From the NCBI RefSeq assembly GCF_040675855.1, contig NZ_JBEGIK010000001.1:3100001-3164000 (forward strand): DNA of 64,000 bases, given 5' to 3'. Numbering within the stretch: position 1 is the stretch's first letter; each line of letters starts with the position of its first letter. Below are positions 41,294-49,975 of this stretch, one piece after another. The notes beneath the pieces are model-generated. The model ran no database searches. It saw nothing but the letters and a program-made list of their open reading frames with translations, and was not told the origin of the DNA. Source of the stretch: Microbacterium sp. LWH3-1.2. Its GTDB lineage: Bacteria > Actinomycetota > Actinomycetes > Actinomycetales > Microbacteriaceae. A program made the position numbers and the translations under genes.

Positions 41294-42822
41294 CGACCTT
41301 CGCCGAACTCGGCGTTGATCAGGACATCGTCGAGGCGCTCTCCGCCAAGGGCATCGTCGACGCGTTCCCCATCCAGGAGCAGACCATCCCCCTCGGCCTC
41401 CCCGGCCAGGACATCATCGGCCAGGCCAAGACGGGTACCGGCAAGACCTTCGGATTCGGCATCCCCGTCGTGCAGCGTCTCGGTGCCGACCCGGCACCCG
41501 GCGTCAAGGCGCTCATCGTCGTTCCCACGCGCGAGCTGTGCGTGCAGGTCTACGAAGACATGGACATGCTGACCTCGAACCGCTCGACGAGCGTCGTCGC
41601 CATCTACGGCGGCAAGGCGTACGAGGGCCAGATCGATCAGCTCAAGGCGGGCGCGCAGATCGTCGTCGGCACGCCGGGCCGCCTCATCGACCTCAACAAC
41701 CAGCGCCTGCTCGACCTGTCGAACGCGACGGAGGTCGTGCTGGACGAGGCCGACAAGATGCTCGACCTCGGATTCCTCCCCGACATCGAGAAGATCTTCT
41801 CGAAGGTGCCGGCCATCCGTCACACGCAGCTCTTCTCGGCGACCATGCCCGGTCCGATCGTCGCGCTCGCGCGCCGGTTCATGTCGAACCCGATCCACAT
41901 CCGCGCGACCGACCCCGACGAGGGCCTCACGCAGGCGAACATCAAGCACCTCGTCTATCGGGCGCACTCGCTCGACAAGGACGAGGTCATCGCCCGGATC
42001 CTCCAGGCCGAGGGCCGCGGCAAGTCCGTGATCTTCACGCGCACCAAGCGCGCCGCGCAGAAGCTCGTCGACGAGCTGAGCGACCGCGGCTTCAACGCCG
42101 GCGCCGTGCACGGCGACATGAGCCAGGAGGCGCGCGAGCGCTCGATGGCCGGGTTCAAGGCGGGCAAGAAGGACGTCCTCATCGCGACCGACGTCGCGGC
42201 GCGCGGCATCGATGTGGATGACGTCACGCACGTCATCAACCACACGATCCCCGACGACGAGAAGACGTACCTGCACCGCGCCGGCCGCACCGGCCGCGCA
42301 GGCAAGACCGGCATCGCTGTCACGTTCGTCGACTGGGAGGACCTGCACAAGTGGGCCCTCATCAACCGCGCCCTCGAGTTCGGCCAGCCCGAGCCCGTCG
42401 AGACCTACTCGTCGAGCCCGCACCTCTTCAGCGATCTCGACATCCCCGCGGGCACGAAGGGCCGCATCGTGACGGCTCCGAAGACCCAGGCCGTCCGCGT
42501 CCAGCCTGAGCGGGCGGCGGATGCTGCCGCCGAAGTCGAGTCGAACGGTGAGGCTCCGAGCCGTCGGCGTCGCCGTCGCCGGTCGGGTTCGGCCGAACGG
42601 GTCGGCTCCACGTTCCAGACCGCCGAGGCGGGTGCCGGCGGGTCGCCGGAGCACGGCGCCCCGGCGAGCACCGACGGCGACCGGTCCACCGATGGCAGCG
42701 GCACGCACGACGGCGGGGGCAAGGAGCACCATGACGGCAAGCCCGCGCCGCGGCGCCGCCGTCGCCGCCGCGGCGGCAGCGGCGGATCGACCCCCGCGGG
42801 CGGCGCGACCGTCGGCGCCTGA
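41290..42822 (+). CDS. DEAD-box RNA helicase (RhlE/CshA-like)
   Basis: 510 aa from GTG 41290, the only start just before the conserved Q-motif region (FAELGVDQDIVEAL, FPIQEQTIP). Motifs: AKTGTGKT (46-53), PTRELC, TPGRLID, DEAD (152-155), SATMP, IFTRTKRAAQ, DVAARGIDV and HRAGRTGRAG. The catalytic core ends near residue 400; the tail is a low-complexity RNA-binding extension with two Arg clusters (RRRRRRR) separated by Gly/Ser/Asp/His-rich sequence. Such helicases unwind structured RNA in ribosome assembly, decay and cold adaptation. The 210-bp region upstream is shared with the ferritin-like gene and carries the possible leader peptide. A strong hairpin follows the stop. Confidence 0.94.
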   Translation: MTTFAELGVDQDIVEALSAKGIVDAFPIQEQTIPLGLPGQDIIGQAKTGTGKTFGFGIPVVQRLGADPAPGVKALIVVPTRELCVQVYEDMDMLTSNRSTSVVAIYGGKAYEGQIDQLKAGAQIVVGTPGRLIDLNNQRLLDLSNATEVVLDEADKMLDLGFLPDIEKIFSKVPAIRHTQLFSATMPGPIVALARRFMSNPIHIRATDPDEGLTQANIKHLVYRAHSLDKDEVIARILQAEGRGKSVIFTRTKRAAQKLVDELSDRGFNAGAVHGDMSQEARERSMAGFKAGKKDVLIATDVAARGIDVDDVTHVINHTIPDDEKTYLHRAGRTGRAGKTGIAVTFVDWEDLHKWALINRALEFGQPEPVETYSSSPHLFSDLDIPAGTKGRIVTAPKTQAVRVQPERAADAAAEVESNGEAPSRRRRRRRSGSAERVGSTFQTAEAGAGGSPEHGAPASTDGDRSTDGSGTHDGGGKEHHDGKPAPRRRRRRRGGSGGSTPAGGATVGA

Positions 42823-42835
42823 ATCCGTGGTTCTC

Positions 42836-42868
42836 CTGTCGCGGCGCCGTGGTACGGCGCCGCGACAG
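42836..42868 (+). terminator. Terminator of the DEAD-box helicase gene
   Basis: Perfect 15-bp inverted repeat (42836-42850 with 42854-42868) with a 3-base loop, 13 bp after the stop codon. No T-tract. Confidence 0.9.
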
Positions 42869-42930
42869 CGCTATGGTGAGCGCATACGGCGCATCGGGCG
42901 CCGGTACCTCGCATTCACGAAAGGCACACG

Positions 42931-43362
42931 ATGCGCATCATCGAGGCCGTCACCACCGGCTATGAGTACCAGGGCTTCTGGGGCTCCTTCTGGGACATCA
43001 TCTGGTGGTTCCTCTGGATCTTCTTCTTCATGGCGTACCTGTTCGCGCTGTTCGCCGTGATCGCCGACCTGTTCCGCGACCACAAGCTCAACGGCTGGTG
43101 GAAGGCGGTCTGGATCATCTTCCTGATCTTCGTGCCGTTCCTGACGCTGCTCGTGTACCTGATCGCGCGCGGAAACGGCATGGCCAAGCGCAGCGCGAAG
43201 GAGGCCTCGGAGCTGCAGAGCGCGCAGGACGCCTACATCAAGTCCGTCGCGGGCGCCGGTGCGAGCCCCGCCGAGGAGATCGCCAAGGCGAAGGGGCTCC
43301 TCGACGCCGGGACGATCACGCAGGCCGAGTACGACGCGCTGAAGGCCAAGGCCCTGAGCTGA
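42931..43362 (+). CDS. SHOCT-domain membrane protein with PLDc_N-type helices
   Basis: 143 aa from ATG 42931 (AAAGG 8 bases upstream). Two membrane helices: WDIIWWFLWIFFFMAYLFAL and AVWIIFLIFVPFLTLLVYLI, with the FVPFLTLLVYLIARGNGM pattern of the cardiolipin-synthase N-terminal (PLDc_N) domain. The C-terminal ~30 residues (SPAEEIAKAKGLLDAGTITQAEYDALKAK) are a classic SHOCT oligomerisation domain, with a cytoplasmic helix between. There is no phospholipase domain, so catalysis is not expected. It is a single-gene unit. Confidence 0.88.
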   Translation: MRIIEAVTTGYEYQGFWGSFWDIIWWFLWIFFFMAYLFALFAVIADLFRDHKLNGWWKAVWIIFLIFVPFLTLLVYLIARGNGMAKRSAKEASELQSAQDAYIKSVAGAGASPAEEIAKAKGLLDAGTITQAEYDALKAKALS

Positions 43363-43379
43363 TCGGCAGCGCGCCGATC
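43361..43379 (+). terminator. Short hairpin after the SHOCT protein gene
   Basis: GATCGGC (43361-43367) pairs with GCCGATC (43373-43379) across a 5-base loop, overlapping the stop codon. The stem is short, so termination efficiency is doubtful. Confidence 0.45.
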
Positions 43380-43431
43380 GTCACGATCTGATCCGCGGCA
43401 TGCGCGGTCGCGGAGGCGCCCTCGTCCGCCC

Positions 43432-44295
43432 TCACGGGTAGACGGGGGCGCTTCCGTTCGCCATGGCGATGACGCGCGACACCATCTCGTCGGTCGTGGT
43501 GTTCTCGCCGGGCTGATTGGGCTTGCCCAGGCCGTGATAGTCGCTGGAGCCGGTCACGACGAGGTCGCGTTCGCGGCACAGGTCGCGCAGGGTCGTGAGC
43601 GCCGGATCGCGGTTCTCGCGATGACCCAGTTCGAAGCCGGCGAGGCCGGCGTCCAGCATCCGTTCCATCAGACGCATCGGGAGCAGGCCGGCGCGCCCTG
43701 CGGGATGCGCGATCACGGGCACTCCCCCGGCGCCCGCGACGAGGCCCACTGCGGTGACCGGGTCAGGCGCGTACAGCGCGACGTAATAGTCGCCGCGAGG
43801 GCTCAGGATGCCGGCGAACGCCTCGGCGCGATCGCGGACGAGGCCCCTCGCGACCAGCGCGTCGGCGATGTGCGGCCGCCCGACGGTCGCGCCGTCGGTG
43901 GTCTGTTCCAGGATGTCATCCCACACCAGGTCGTAGTCGCGCCCGATCCGATCCGCCATCAGACGCGCGCGATCCAGTCTCGAGGAGCGGATGCGCGCGG
44001 TCTCGGCGCGCAGCGCCGGCTCATCGGGATCGGGCAGGTACGCCAGCACGTGGACGCTGCGCCACTCGTGGCGCGCTGACAGTTCCATCCCCGGGATGAA
44101 CGTCATGCCGAGGGATGTCGCAGCCTCGGCCGCCTCGGCCCAGCCCGACGTGGTGTCGTGGTCGGTGAGGGCGGCCGTGCGAACCCCGTGCCGGTGGGCG
44201 GACGCCATCACCTCGGCGGGAGGCTGCGTGCCGTCGGAGTTCGCCGAGTGCAGGTGGAGGTCGCTCGGCCCTTCGAAACGCGGGGGTCCGGGCAT
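43432..44295 (-). CDS. PHP-domain phosphoesterase (RNase AM/YciV-like)
   Basis: 287 aa from ATG 44295. PHP metal motifs: DLHLHS (12-17), TDHDTTSG, GMELSARH, VIAHPAGRAG and the closing GSSDYHG. Length and motif set match the YciV/TrpH group, which includes 3',5'-nucleoside bisphosphate phosphatase and the 5'-end RNA exonuclease RNase AM of Escherichia coli; amplification of one activity over the other cannot be read here. It is divergent from the EEP-family gene with 83 bp between starts, so two phosphodiester- or phosphomonoester-hydrolysing enzymes share a promoter region. Cytoplasmic. Confidence 0.9.
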   Translation of the reverse strand: MPGPPRFEGPSDLHLHSANSDGTQPPAEVMASAHRHGVRTAALTDHDTTSGWAEAAEAATSLGMTFIPGMELSARHEWRSVHVLAYLPDPDEPALRAETARIRSSRLDRARLMADRIGRDYDLVWDDILEQTTDGATVGRPHIADALVARGLVRDRAEAFAGILSPRGDYYVALYAPDPVTAVGLVAGAGGVPVIAHPAGRAGLLPMRLMERMLDAGLAGFELGHRENRDPALTTLRDLCRERDLVVTGSSDYHGLGKPNQPGENTTTDEMVSRVIAMANGSAPVYP

Positions 44296-44378
44296 CCTCC
44301 GAGCGTAGCGCGGGGCGAAACCTGCCACGCCCGCGTGCGCTGACGGATCTCACAGCCTGCTCGCATAGAGTCGCCGTC

Positions 44379-45401
44379 GTGCTTCGCCTGCTCGGGATCC
44401 TCGTCACCGTGCTGTGCGCGATCGCAGCAACGGTGCTGACGTTCCCGGGTTTCTTCCGCGTCGAGCGCATCTATCCCATCGCCCAGATCGTGTCGTTCCG
44501 GGGCATCCTCGCGCTCGCGTTCGCCGCCGCGGCACTGCTGGCGCTCCTCTTCGCGGTCGCCCGGCCGATCCGCGCGTTCGCGCTCTCGCTCGCGGTCGTG
44601 GCGGGACTCGCGACCGTCGCGAATGTGGCGGTGCTGTCGACCCGTGGCGGCCTGGGCAGCGATCCGCTGCCCGTCAAGACCGACGCGTCCATCCGCGTGA
44701 TGACATGGAACACCGCCGGCCCGGCGACGCCGCCCGAGACGATCGCGAAGATCGCGGTCGCGATGGACGCCGACATCGTGGCGCTCCCCGAGACGACCAT
44801 CGAGACGGGCGAGAGCGTCGCCATCGCGATGCGCGACCTCGGTCATCGCATGTGGGCGCACCATGCGTCGGATCCGTCGACGGAATGGGATGCCGGCTCG
44901 ACCACCCTCCTGATCTCGCCAGAGCTCGGCGACTACGCCGTCATCGAGTCCTCGCTCGACGGCAGCAGCAACACCTCCACCGTGCCGAGCGCCGTCGCGA
45001 TGCCGGTCTCCGGCGAGGGGCCTACCGTCGTCGCCGTCCACGCGGTCGCGCCCCGACCGAGCTACATGCGGAGCTGGCGCGACGACCTCCAGTGGCTGGC
45101 CGATCAGTGCGGCGACGGCAACGTGATCATGGCCGGCGACTTCAACGCGACGGTGGACCACATGGCGGGTCTCGGGCTCGACGGCGCCACGCTCGGCCAT
45201 TGCACCGATGCCGCAGCCGAGACCGGCAACGGCGCCCTGGGGACCTGGTCGGCCGACATGCCGGCCATCCTCGGGGCCCCGATCGACCACGTGATGGCGA
45301 CGCGGCAGTGGCGGGCGACGGGCTCTCTCGTGCTGCGCTCGCTCGACGACTCGGGCTCCGATCACCGCCCGCTCATCGTGCAGTACGACCCCGCCGGCTG
45401 A
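44379..45401 (+). CDS. Membrane-anchored endonuclease/exonuclease/phosphatase-family protein
   Basis: 340 aa from GTG 44379. Three N-terminal membrane helices (residues ~3-23, 42-62, 66-85) place the catalytic domain outside the membrane. EEP motifs: VMTWNTAG (metal Asn), ALPETTIETG (metal Glu), MAGDFNATVDH (DxN), and the closing SGSDHRPLIV (Asp-His). Members act as Mg-dependent phosphodiesterases on nucleic acids, phospholipids or inositol phosphates; an extracytoplasmic nuclease or phosphatase scavenging role is plausible but not demonstrated. It is followed after 38 bp by the aminopeptidase gene on the same strand. Confidence 0.87.
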   Translation: MLRLLGILVTVLCAIAATVLTFPGFFRVERIYPIAQIVSFRGILALAFAAAALLALLFAVARPIRAFALSLAVVAGLATVANVAVLSTRGGLGSDPLPVKTDASIRVMTWNTAGPATPPETIAKIAVAMDADIVALPETTIETGESVAIAMRDLGHRMWAHHASDPSTEWDAGSTTLLISPELGDYAVIESSLDGSSNTSTVPSAVAMPVSGEGPTVVAVHAVAPRPSYMRSWRDDLQWLADQCGDGNVIMAGDFNATVDHMAGLGLDGATLGHCTDAAAETGNGALGTWSADMPAILGAPIDHVMATRQWRATGSLVLRSLDDSGSDHRPLIVQYDPAG

Positions 45402-45439
45402 ACTGTCCGCGCTCCCACGCCCGTGCGAGACTGGGAGGC

Positions 45440-46861
45440 ATGAGCAGCGCAGCCAGCGAGCAGTCCCCCGGCGCCACGAGCACCACCGAGACCTCGACCA
45501 GCACGAACCGCCGTCAGCCGTACGGTCAGGGCTTCCTCGACACGATCTCGACCGGCTGGGCCGAGCGCCCCGAGTCGACTCCTCCGGCGCGCCCGCAGGC
45601 GGCATTCACCGCCGCCCGTCGCGACGCCGTGTCGGCGGCGTTCCCGGGCAAGCGCCTCGTGATCCCGGCGGGCGAGCTCACGCAGCGCAGCAACGACACC
45701 GACTACCCGTTCCGCGCGCACTCCGCCTTCTCGCACCTGACCGGCTGGGCGTCCGACGCCGAGCCCGGCGCCGTGCTGGTGTTCGAGCCGCGCTCGCCCG
45801 GTGGCCACGACGTCACGCTCTACTTCCGCGAGCGCGCCGACCGCACGACGAGCGAGTTCTACTCGGATGCGTCGATCGGCGAGTTCTGGATCGGCCCGCG
45901 ACCCGCGCTGGCCGGAGTCGCGTCCGACCTCGGCCTCGCGACGGCGCATATCGACGACTTCGAAGCCGGCGACGGGGATGTCGTGCTCGACGAGGACGAC
46001 GCGCTCACGCGGTTCGTGTCGGAACTGCGCCTCGTGAAGGATGCGTACGAGATCGGCCAGATGGAGTTCGCCGTCCAGGTGACGGCCTCCGGCTTCGACG
46101 ACATCGTCGCGAACCTTCCCGCGATCGTGGAACACCCCCGCGGGGAGCGCGTGGTCGAGGGCGTGTTCCACCAGCGTGCGCGCAGCGACGGCAACGCGGT
46201 GGGCTACGACACGATCGCGGCATCCGGTCCCCACGCGTGCTACCTGCACTGGACGCGCAACGACGGCGCCGTCGTGCCGGGCGACCTGATCCTCATCGAC
46301 GCCGGGGTGGAGGTCGACAGCCTCTACACCGCCGACATCACCCGCACCCTCCCGGTGAGCGGCCGCTTCACCGACGTGCAGCGCAAGGTGTACGAGACAG
46401 TGCGCGAGGCTGCCGACGCCGCGTTCGCCGTGGCGAAGCCCGGTGTGAGGTTCCGTCAGATCCATGAGGCGGCGATGCAGGTCATCGCCACGCGCGTCGC
46501 CGAATGGGGGCTGCTGCCGGTGACCGCCGAGGAGGCGCTCGATGCCGACAAGGGCGGGCACCACCGCCGCTACATGGTGCACGGTACGAGCCACCATCTG
46601 GGGATCGACGTGCACGACTGCGCGCAGGCCCGCCGCGACATGTATTACGACGGCACCCTCGAGGCGGGAATGGTCTTCACGATCGAACCCGGCCTGTACT
46701 TCCAGATCGACGACCTCACCGTCCCCGAGGAGTACCGCGGCATCGGCGTGCGCATCGAGGACGACATCCTCATGACCGCCGACGGTCCGGTCAACCTCTC
46801 CGCCGCGATCCCCCGCACGGCCGACGAGGTCGAGGACTGGATCGCCCGCGGCGGCCGCTGA
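45440..46861 (+). CDS. Aminopeptidase P family metallopeptidase (Xaa-Pro aminopeptidase)
   Basis: 473 aa from ATG 45440 (GGGAGG is present but unusually close to the ATG). It removes N-terminal residues ahead of proline. The N-terminal AMP_N domain (~40-190, RLVIPAGELTQRSNDTDYPF) precedes a pita-bread catalytic domain. All five metal ligands are identifiable: D287 (LIDAGVE), D299 (TADITRT), H385 (GTSHHLG), E416 (TIEPGLY) and E440 (RIEDDI). The first ~35 residues are Ser/Thr-rich and unstructured. No signal peptide, so it is cytoplasmic. The gamma-glutamyltransferase gene begins 21 bp downstream, making peptide or glutathione-like turnover a shared theme by inference. Confidence 0.93.
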   Translation: MSSAASEQSPGATSTTETSTSTNRRQPYGQGFLDTISTGWAERPESTPPARPQAAFTAARRDAVSAAFPGKRLVIPAGELTQRSNDTDYPFRAHSAFSHLTGWASDAEPGAVLVFEPRSPGGHDVTLYFRERADRTTSEFYSDASIGEFWIGPRPALAGVASDLGLATAHIDDFEAGDGDVVLDEDDALTRFVSELRLVKDAYEIGQMEFAVQVTASGFDDIVANLPAIVEHPRGERVVEGVFHQRARSDGNAVGYDTIAASGPHACYLHWTRNDGAVVPGDLILIDAGVEVDSLYTADITRTLPVSGRFTDVQRKVYETVREAADAAFAVAKPGVRFRQIHEAAMQVIATRVAEWGLLPVTAEEALDADKGGHHRRYMVHGTSHHLGIDVHDCAQARRDMYYDGTLEAGMVFTIEPGLYFQIDDLTVPEEYRGIGVRIEDDILMTADGPVNLSAAIPRTADEVEDWIARGGR

Positions 46862-46882
46862 ACCTCGCATCGGCCGCTGAGC

Positions 46883-48706
46883 TTGTCGACATACACCGCC
46901 CCGTCGTCCTTCACGACGCGCCCGACGCTGACGGGCACGTTCGGCATGGCCGCGTCGACCCACTGGACCGCGACCGCGACCGCGCAGGCTGTCCTCGAGC
47001 GCGGGGGCAACGCCTTCGACGCCTCGGTCGCCGCGGCTTTCGTGCTGCACGTCGTCGAGCCCCACCTCAACGGCCCGGGCGGCGATCTCGTCGCGATCTT
47101 CCAGGAGACGGATGCCGCGTCCCCGACGGTCCTCATGGGCCAGGGCCCGGCTCCCGCCGGCGCGACGATCGAGCACTACCGGGGCGAGGGGCTCGACCTC
47201 ACCCCGGGTGCCGGCGGCCTCGCGGCCGCGGTGCCCGGCGCGGTCGACGCATGGCTCCTGCTGCTGCGCGACCACGGCACGTGGGAACTCGCCGACGTGC
47301 TCGCCTATGCCGTCGGCTACGCGCGTGACGGGCACCCGCTCGTGGCCGGGGCGGCCGCCACGATCGCGCGCGTCGCCGAGCTGTTCCGGGACGACTGGAC
47401 GACATCGGCGGACCTGTGGCTTCCCGATGGCGAGATCCCCGTCGCCGGTCGCATCGTGCACAACCCGGCATACGCGGCGGTGCTCGACTCGCTCGTGCAC
47501 GCGTCGTGCACCGTGCGCGACGACGGGCCTGTCGGCCGGGCCGCCCGCATCGACGCCGCACGGCGCGAGTGGAAGACAGGGATCGTCGCCCACGAGGCAT
47601 CCGTCTTCCTGTCGCAGCCGCACCGGCACTCCGGCGGTGGCCAGCACGCCGCCGTGATCACGGCGGAGGACTTCGCCGGCTTCGACGCGGGCTATGAACC
47701 CGCCGTCACCCGGGAGTTCCGGGGCCGCACGATCGCGAAGGCGGGTGCGTGGACGCAGGGTCCGGCATTGCTGCAGACGTTGGGCATGCTCGAGCCGCTC
47801 GCCGACGACCTGCTCGATCCCTCGCAGGAGGCCGGCGCGCACACGATCCTCGAGGCGCAGAAGCTGGCCTACGCCGATCGTGACGCGTGGTTCGGCGACG
47901 ACGTTGTCGACCTGGACGCGCTCCTGTCCGCCGATTACCTCGATGAGCGGCGGTCTCTCATCTCCGCGCAAGCCTCGGCCGAGTTCCGGCCTGGCGCGGT
48001 CCCCGGCCGCACACCCTTCCGCCCGCCGCTGCGCACGACCTACGACGCACCCGCTGTGGGCACCGGAGAACCGACGGTGGCGCACGGCGAAGCCCGCGTG
48101 GCGCCGACCGGCGAGACGAAGGGCGACACCTGTCATCTCGACGTCATCGACCGGTGGGGCAACATCGTCTCGGCGACCCCGTCGGGCGGCTGGCTGCAGT
48201 CCTCCCCGACGATTCCCGCCCTCGGGTTCTGTCTCGGCACCCGCCTGCAGATGACGTGGCTCGAGCCGGGGCATCCGTCCTCCCTGTGCGCGGGCAAGCG
48301 CCCGCGCACCACGCTCACGCCCACGCTGGTGCTCCGCGACGGGGCGCCCGAATTCGCGATCGGCTCTCCCGGCGGCGACCAGCAGGATCAGTGGCAGCTG
48401 CTCGCGCTGCTGCGCATCATCGTCGGCGGCTACGCGCCGCAGCAGGCGATCGACGCGCCCGCGCTGCATACGACCTCGATGCCCGAGTCGTTCTGGCCGC
48501 GCACCTGGACCCCCGCCGGCGCAGTCGTCGAGAACCGGCTCGGCGACGCGGTGATCGGGGGGCTCGAGCGCCGCGGTCACCGCGTCACGCGAGCGGGCGA
48601 TTGGGCACTCGGCCGGGTCTCCGCCGTCGGGCGGGATGCCGCCACCGGCGTCCTGTGGGGCGCGGCGAACCCGCGCGGGATGCAGGGGTACGCCGCCGGG
48701 CGGTAG
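46883..48706 (+). CDS. Gamma-glutamyltransferase-family Ntn hydrolase
   Basis: 607 aa from TTG 46883; the family-conserved RPTLTGTFGMAASTHW follows within 12 residues, so downstream ATG starts would cut the conserved region. Ntn-hydrolase precursors self-cleave before a Thr that becomes the N-terminal nucleophile: here TKGDTCHLDVID, with T416 in the expected place but Cys instead of the usual second Thr. Downstream SPGGDQQDQ is the conserved substrate-binding SPGG motif. NAFDASVAAAFVLHVVEPH and GPGGDLVA are standard N-terminal marks. There is no signal peptide, unlike classical periplasmic GGT, so a cytoplasmic acylase or transpeptidase role is likely. It is co-directional with the aminopeptidase P gene, 21 bp apart. 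Confidence 0.88.
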   Translation: MSTYTAPSSFTTRPTLTGTFGMAASTHWTATATAQAVLERGGNAFDASVAAAFVLHVVEPHLNGPGGDLVAIFQETDAASPTVLMGQGPAPAGATIEHYRGEGLDLTPGAGGLAAAVPGAVDAWLLLLRDHGTWELADVLAYAVGYARDGHPLVAGAAATIARVAELFRDDWTTSADLWLPDGEIPVAGRIVHNPAYAAVLDSLVHASCTVRDDGPVGRAARIDAARREWKTGIVAHEASVFLSQPHRHSGGGQHAAVITAEDFAGFDAGYEPAVTREFRGRTIAKAGAWTQGPALLQTLGMLEPLADDLLDPSQEAGAHTILEAQKLAYADRDAWFGDDVVDLDALLSADYLDERRSLISAQASAEFRPGAVPGRTPFRPPLRTTYDAPAVGTGEPTVAHGEARVAPTGETKGDTCHLDVIDRWGNIVSATPSGGWLQSSPTIPALGFCLGTRLQMTWLEPGHPSSLCAGKRPRTTLTPTLVLRDGAPEFAIGSPGGDQQDQWQLLALLRIIVGGYAPQQAIDAPALHTTSMPESFWPRTWTPAGAVVENRLGDAVIGGLERRGHRVTRAGDWALGRVSAVGRDAATGVLWGAANPRGMQGYAAGR

Positions 48707-48712
48707 CAGCGC

Positions 48713-49864
48713 TCACGCTGCCGCCACTCGCACTGCGGGCCCCACGTACCGCGCCGACGGGCGGATGATCTTCGGATCGCGAGCCTGCTCGAGGATGTGC
48801 GCCGTCCACCCGATCGTGCGCGCGACCGCGAACGTCGGCGTGAACATCGAGCGCGGGATCCCGCACTGCTCCATCACCAGCGCCGCCCAGAACTCGACGT
48901 TCGCGTGCAGCTCGCGGCCCGGCTTCGCTTCGGCCAGCAACCGCTCCGCGCTCTCCTCGAACCGCAGCGCGAGCTCGACGCGAGGCCCGCCGGTACGCCG
49001 CGCGACGCGCTTCATCAGCTCGGCACGCGGGTCGGCCGTGCGGTACACGGCGTGACCGAACCCCATGAGCCGGCGCCCGGCCGCGAGCTCGCCACGGATC
49101 CACGGCTCGATACCGTCCGCGTCGCCCACCGCATCGAGCCCGTCGAGAGCCCGCGACGGCGCCCCGCCGTGCAGGGGTCCGGCCAGCGCCCCGAGAGCGC
49201 CGACGAGGCAGGCGGCGGCATCTGCTCCCGTCGAGGCGATGACACGGGCGGTGAAGGTGGAGGCGTTGAAACCGTGGTCCATGACCGCGACGAGGTAGGC
49301 GGTCAGAGCGTTCTCGATCGCCTCGCCGGGCACGACGCCGGTGACCTGGTGCAGGTAGTTCGCGACGACTCCGCGATCATCCAGCACGGGCAGGGCGCCC
49401 TCCCCACGACCGCGCCGCCACAGCGCGCCCACAAGCACCGGTGTCGCCGCAGCCAGCGCGATCGCGTCGGCGAGACGCTCGTCCTGGTCGAGGTCGTAGA
49501 GCGGACGGATGCTGCGCCTCGCGCCGAGCAGCGGCCAGGCGGCCGCGAGCCCGGCGAGCACATCCGGCGTCGCCGACGACACCGCATCGACGACGACGTC
49601 AACGTCGGCGCTCCGCGCGGTGGTGGCATCGGCGATGCGGGCCGCGAACGCCGGGCGCGAGGCATCCGTCGCCGCCTCTCCGGTGACGAGGAGCTGCCAG
49701 GCGTCCTCGAAGCTCGCCGTCTCGGCCAGGTCGATCGCCGATCGATCCCGGTACTGGAGGAAGCCCTCTGCCCCGCGGACGTCGCTCACCGTGGTGTCGG
49801 CGACGGTCACGCCGGCGAGGCCGCGCGGCGCATCGATCGGGGCCGGGCGTGTCGTGCTGGTCAT
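48713..49864 (-). CDS. Citrate/2-methylcitrate synthase-family protein
   Basis: 383 aa from the ATG at 49864. Citrate-synthase motifs: VMDHGFNAST (H197), GPLHGGAPSRAL (H232) and FGHAVYRTADPR (H271). Where the catalytic Asp is normally found (NVDFY) it has ANVEFWAAL (E324), a substitution I associate with several actinobacterial paralogues. The family condenses acetyl-CoA or propionyl-CoA with oxaloacetate. No prpB or prpD genes are nearby, so a methylcitrate-cycle role is not supported by context. It is divergent from an HTH-fused paralogue with 111 bp between the starts; an operator-like repeat lies in that region. Confidence 0.88.
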   Translation of the reverse strand: MTSTTRPAPIDAPRGLAGVTVADTTVSDVRGAEGFLQYRDRSAIDLAETASFEDAWQLLVTGEAATDASRPAFAARIADATTARSADVDVVVDAVSSATPDVLAGLAAAWPLLGARRSIRPLYDLDQDERLADAIALAAATPVLVGALWRRGRGEGALPVLDDRGVVANYLHQVTGVVPGEAIENALTAYLVAVMDHGFNASTFTARVIASTGADAAACLVGALGALAGPLHGGAPSRALDGLDAVGDADGIEPWIRGELAAGRRLMGFGHAVYRTADPRAELMKRVARRTGGPRVELALRFEESAERLLAEAKPGRELHANVEFWAALVMEQCGIPRSMFTPTFAVARTIGWTAHILEQARDPKIIRPSARYVGPAVRVAAA

Positions 49865-49936
49865 GTCGGCTCCTTGCTCGGGGATCCAGGACGCGGCCGC
49901 GTCGGTCGGGCCTTCCCGCTACAGTCAGTGTCGTAA

Positions 49937-49971
49937 CTTGATCACGCTTTCGTCAATCTTGATCGGATCAA
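49937..49971. promoter_or_regulatory. Operator-like repeat in front of the HTH-citrate synthase gene
   Basis: CTTGATC occurs at 49937-49943 and again at 49958-49964, exactly 21 bp apart (two helical turns). The second copy is the left arm of a perfect palindrome TTGATC-G-GATCAA (49959-49971) that ends 4 bp before the GTG start. This AT-richer patch stands out from its surroundings and is the natural candidate site for the N-terminal HTH of the gene product. Confidence 0.6.
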
Positions 49972-49975
49972 TATC

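Noticed and set aside
46874..46889. CCGCTGAGCTTGTCGA at the start of the GGT gene, similar to a short intergenic repeat common in Microbacteriaceae
   Set aside because: Only one copy is present in the window and the second arm is missing, so it cannot be called a repeat from this sequence alone.
45362..48580. 1072-codon minus-strand frame antisense to the aminopeptidase P and GGT genes
   Set aside because: It mirrors two well-supported genes and shows no motif; its composition (Arg/Val/His/Gly) is the usual antisense shadow in this GC range.
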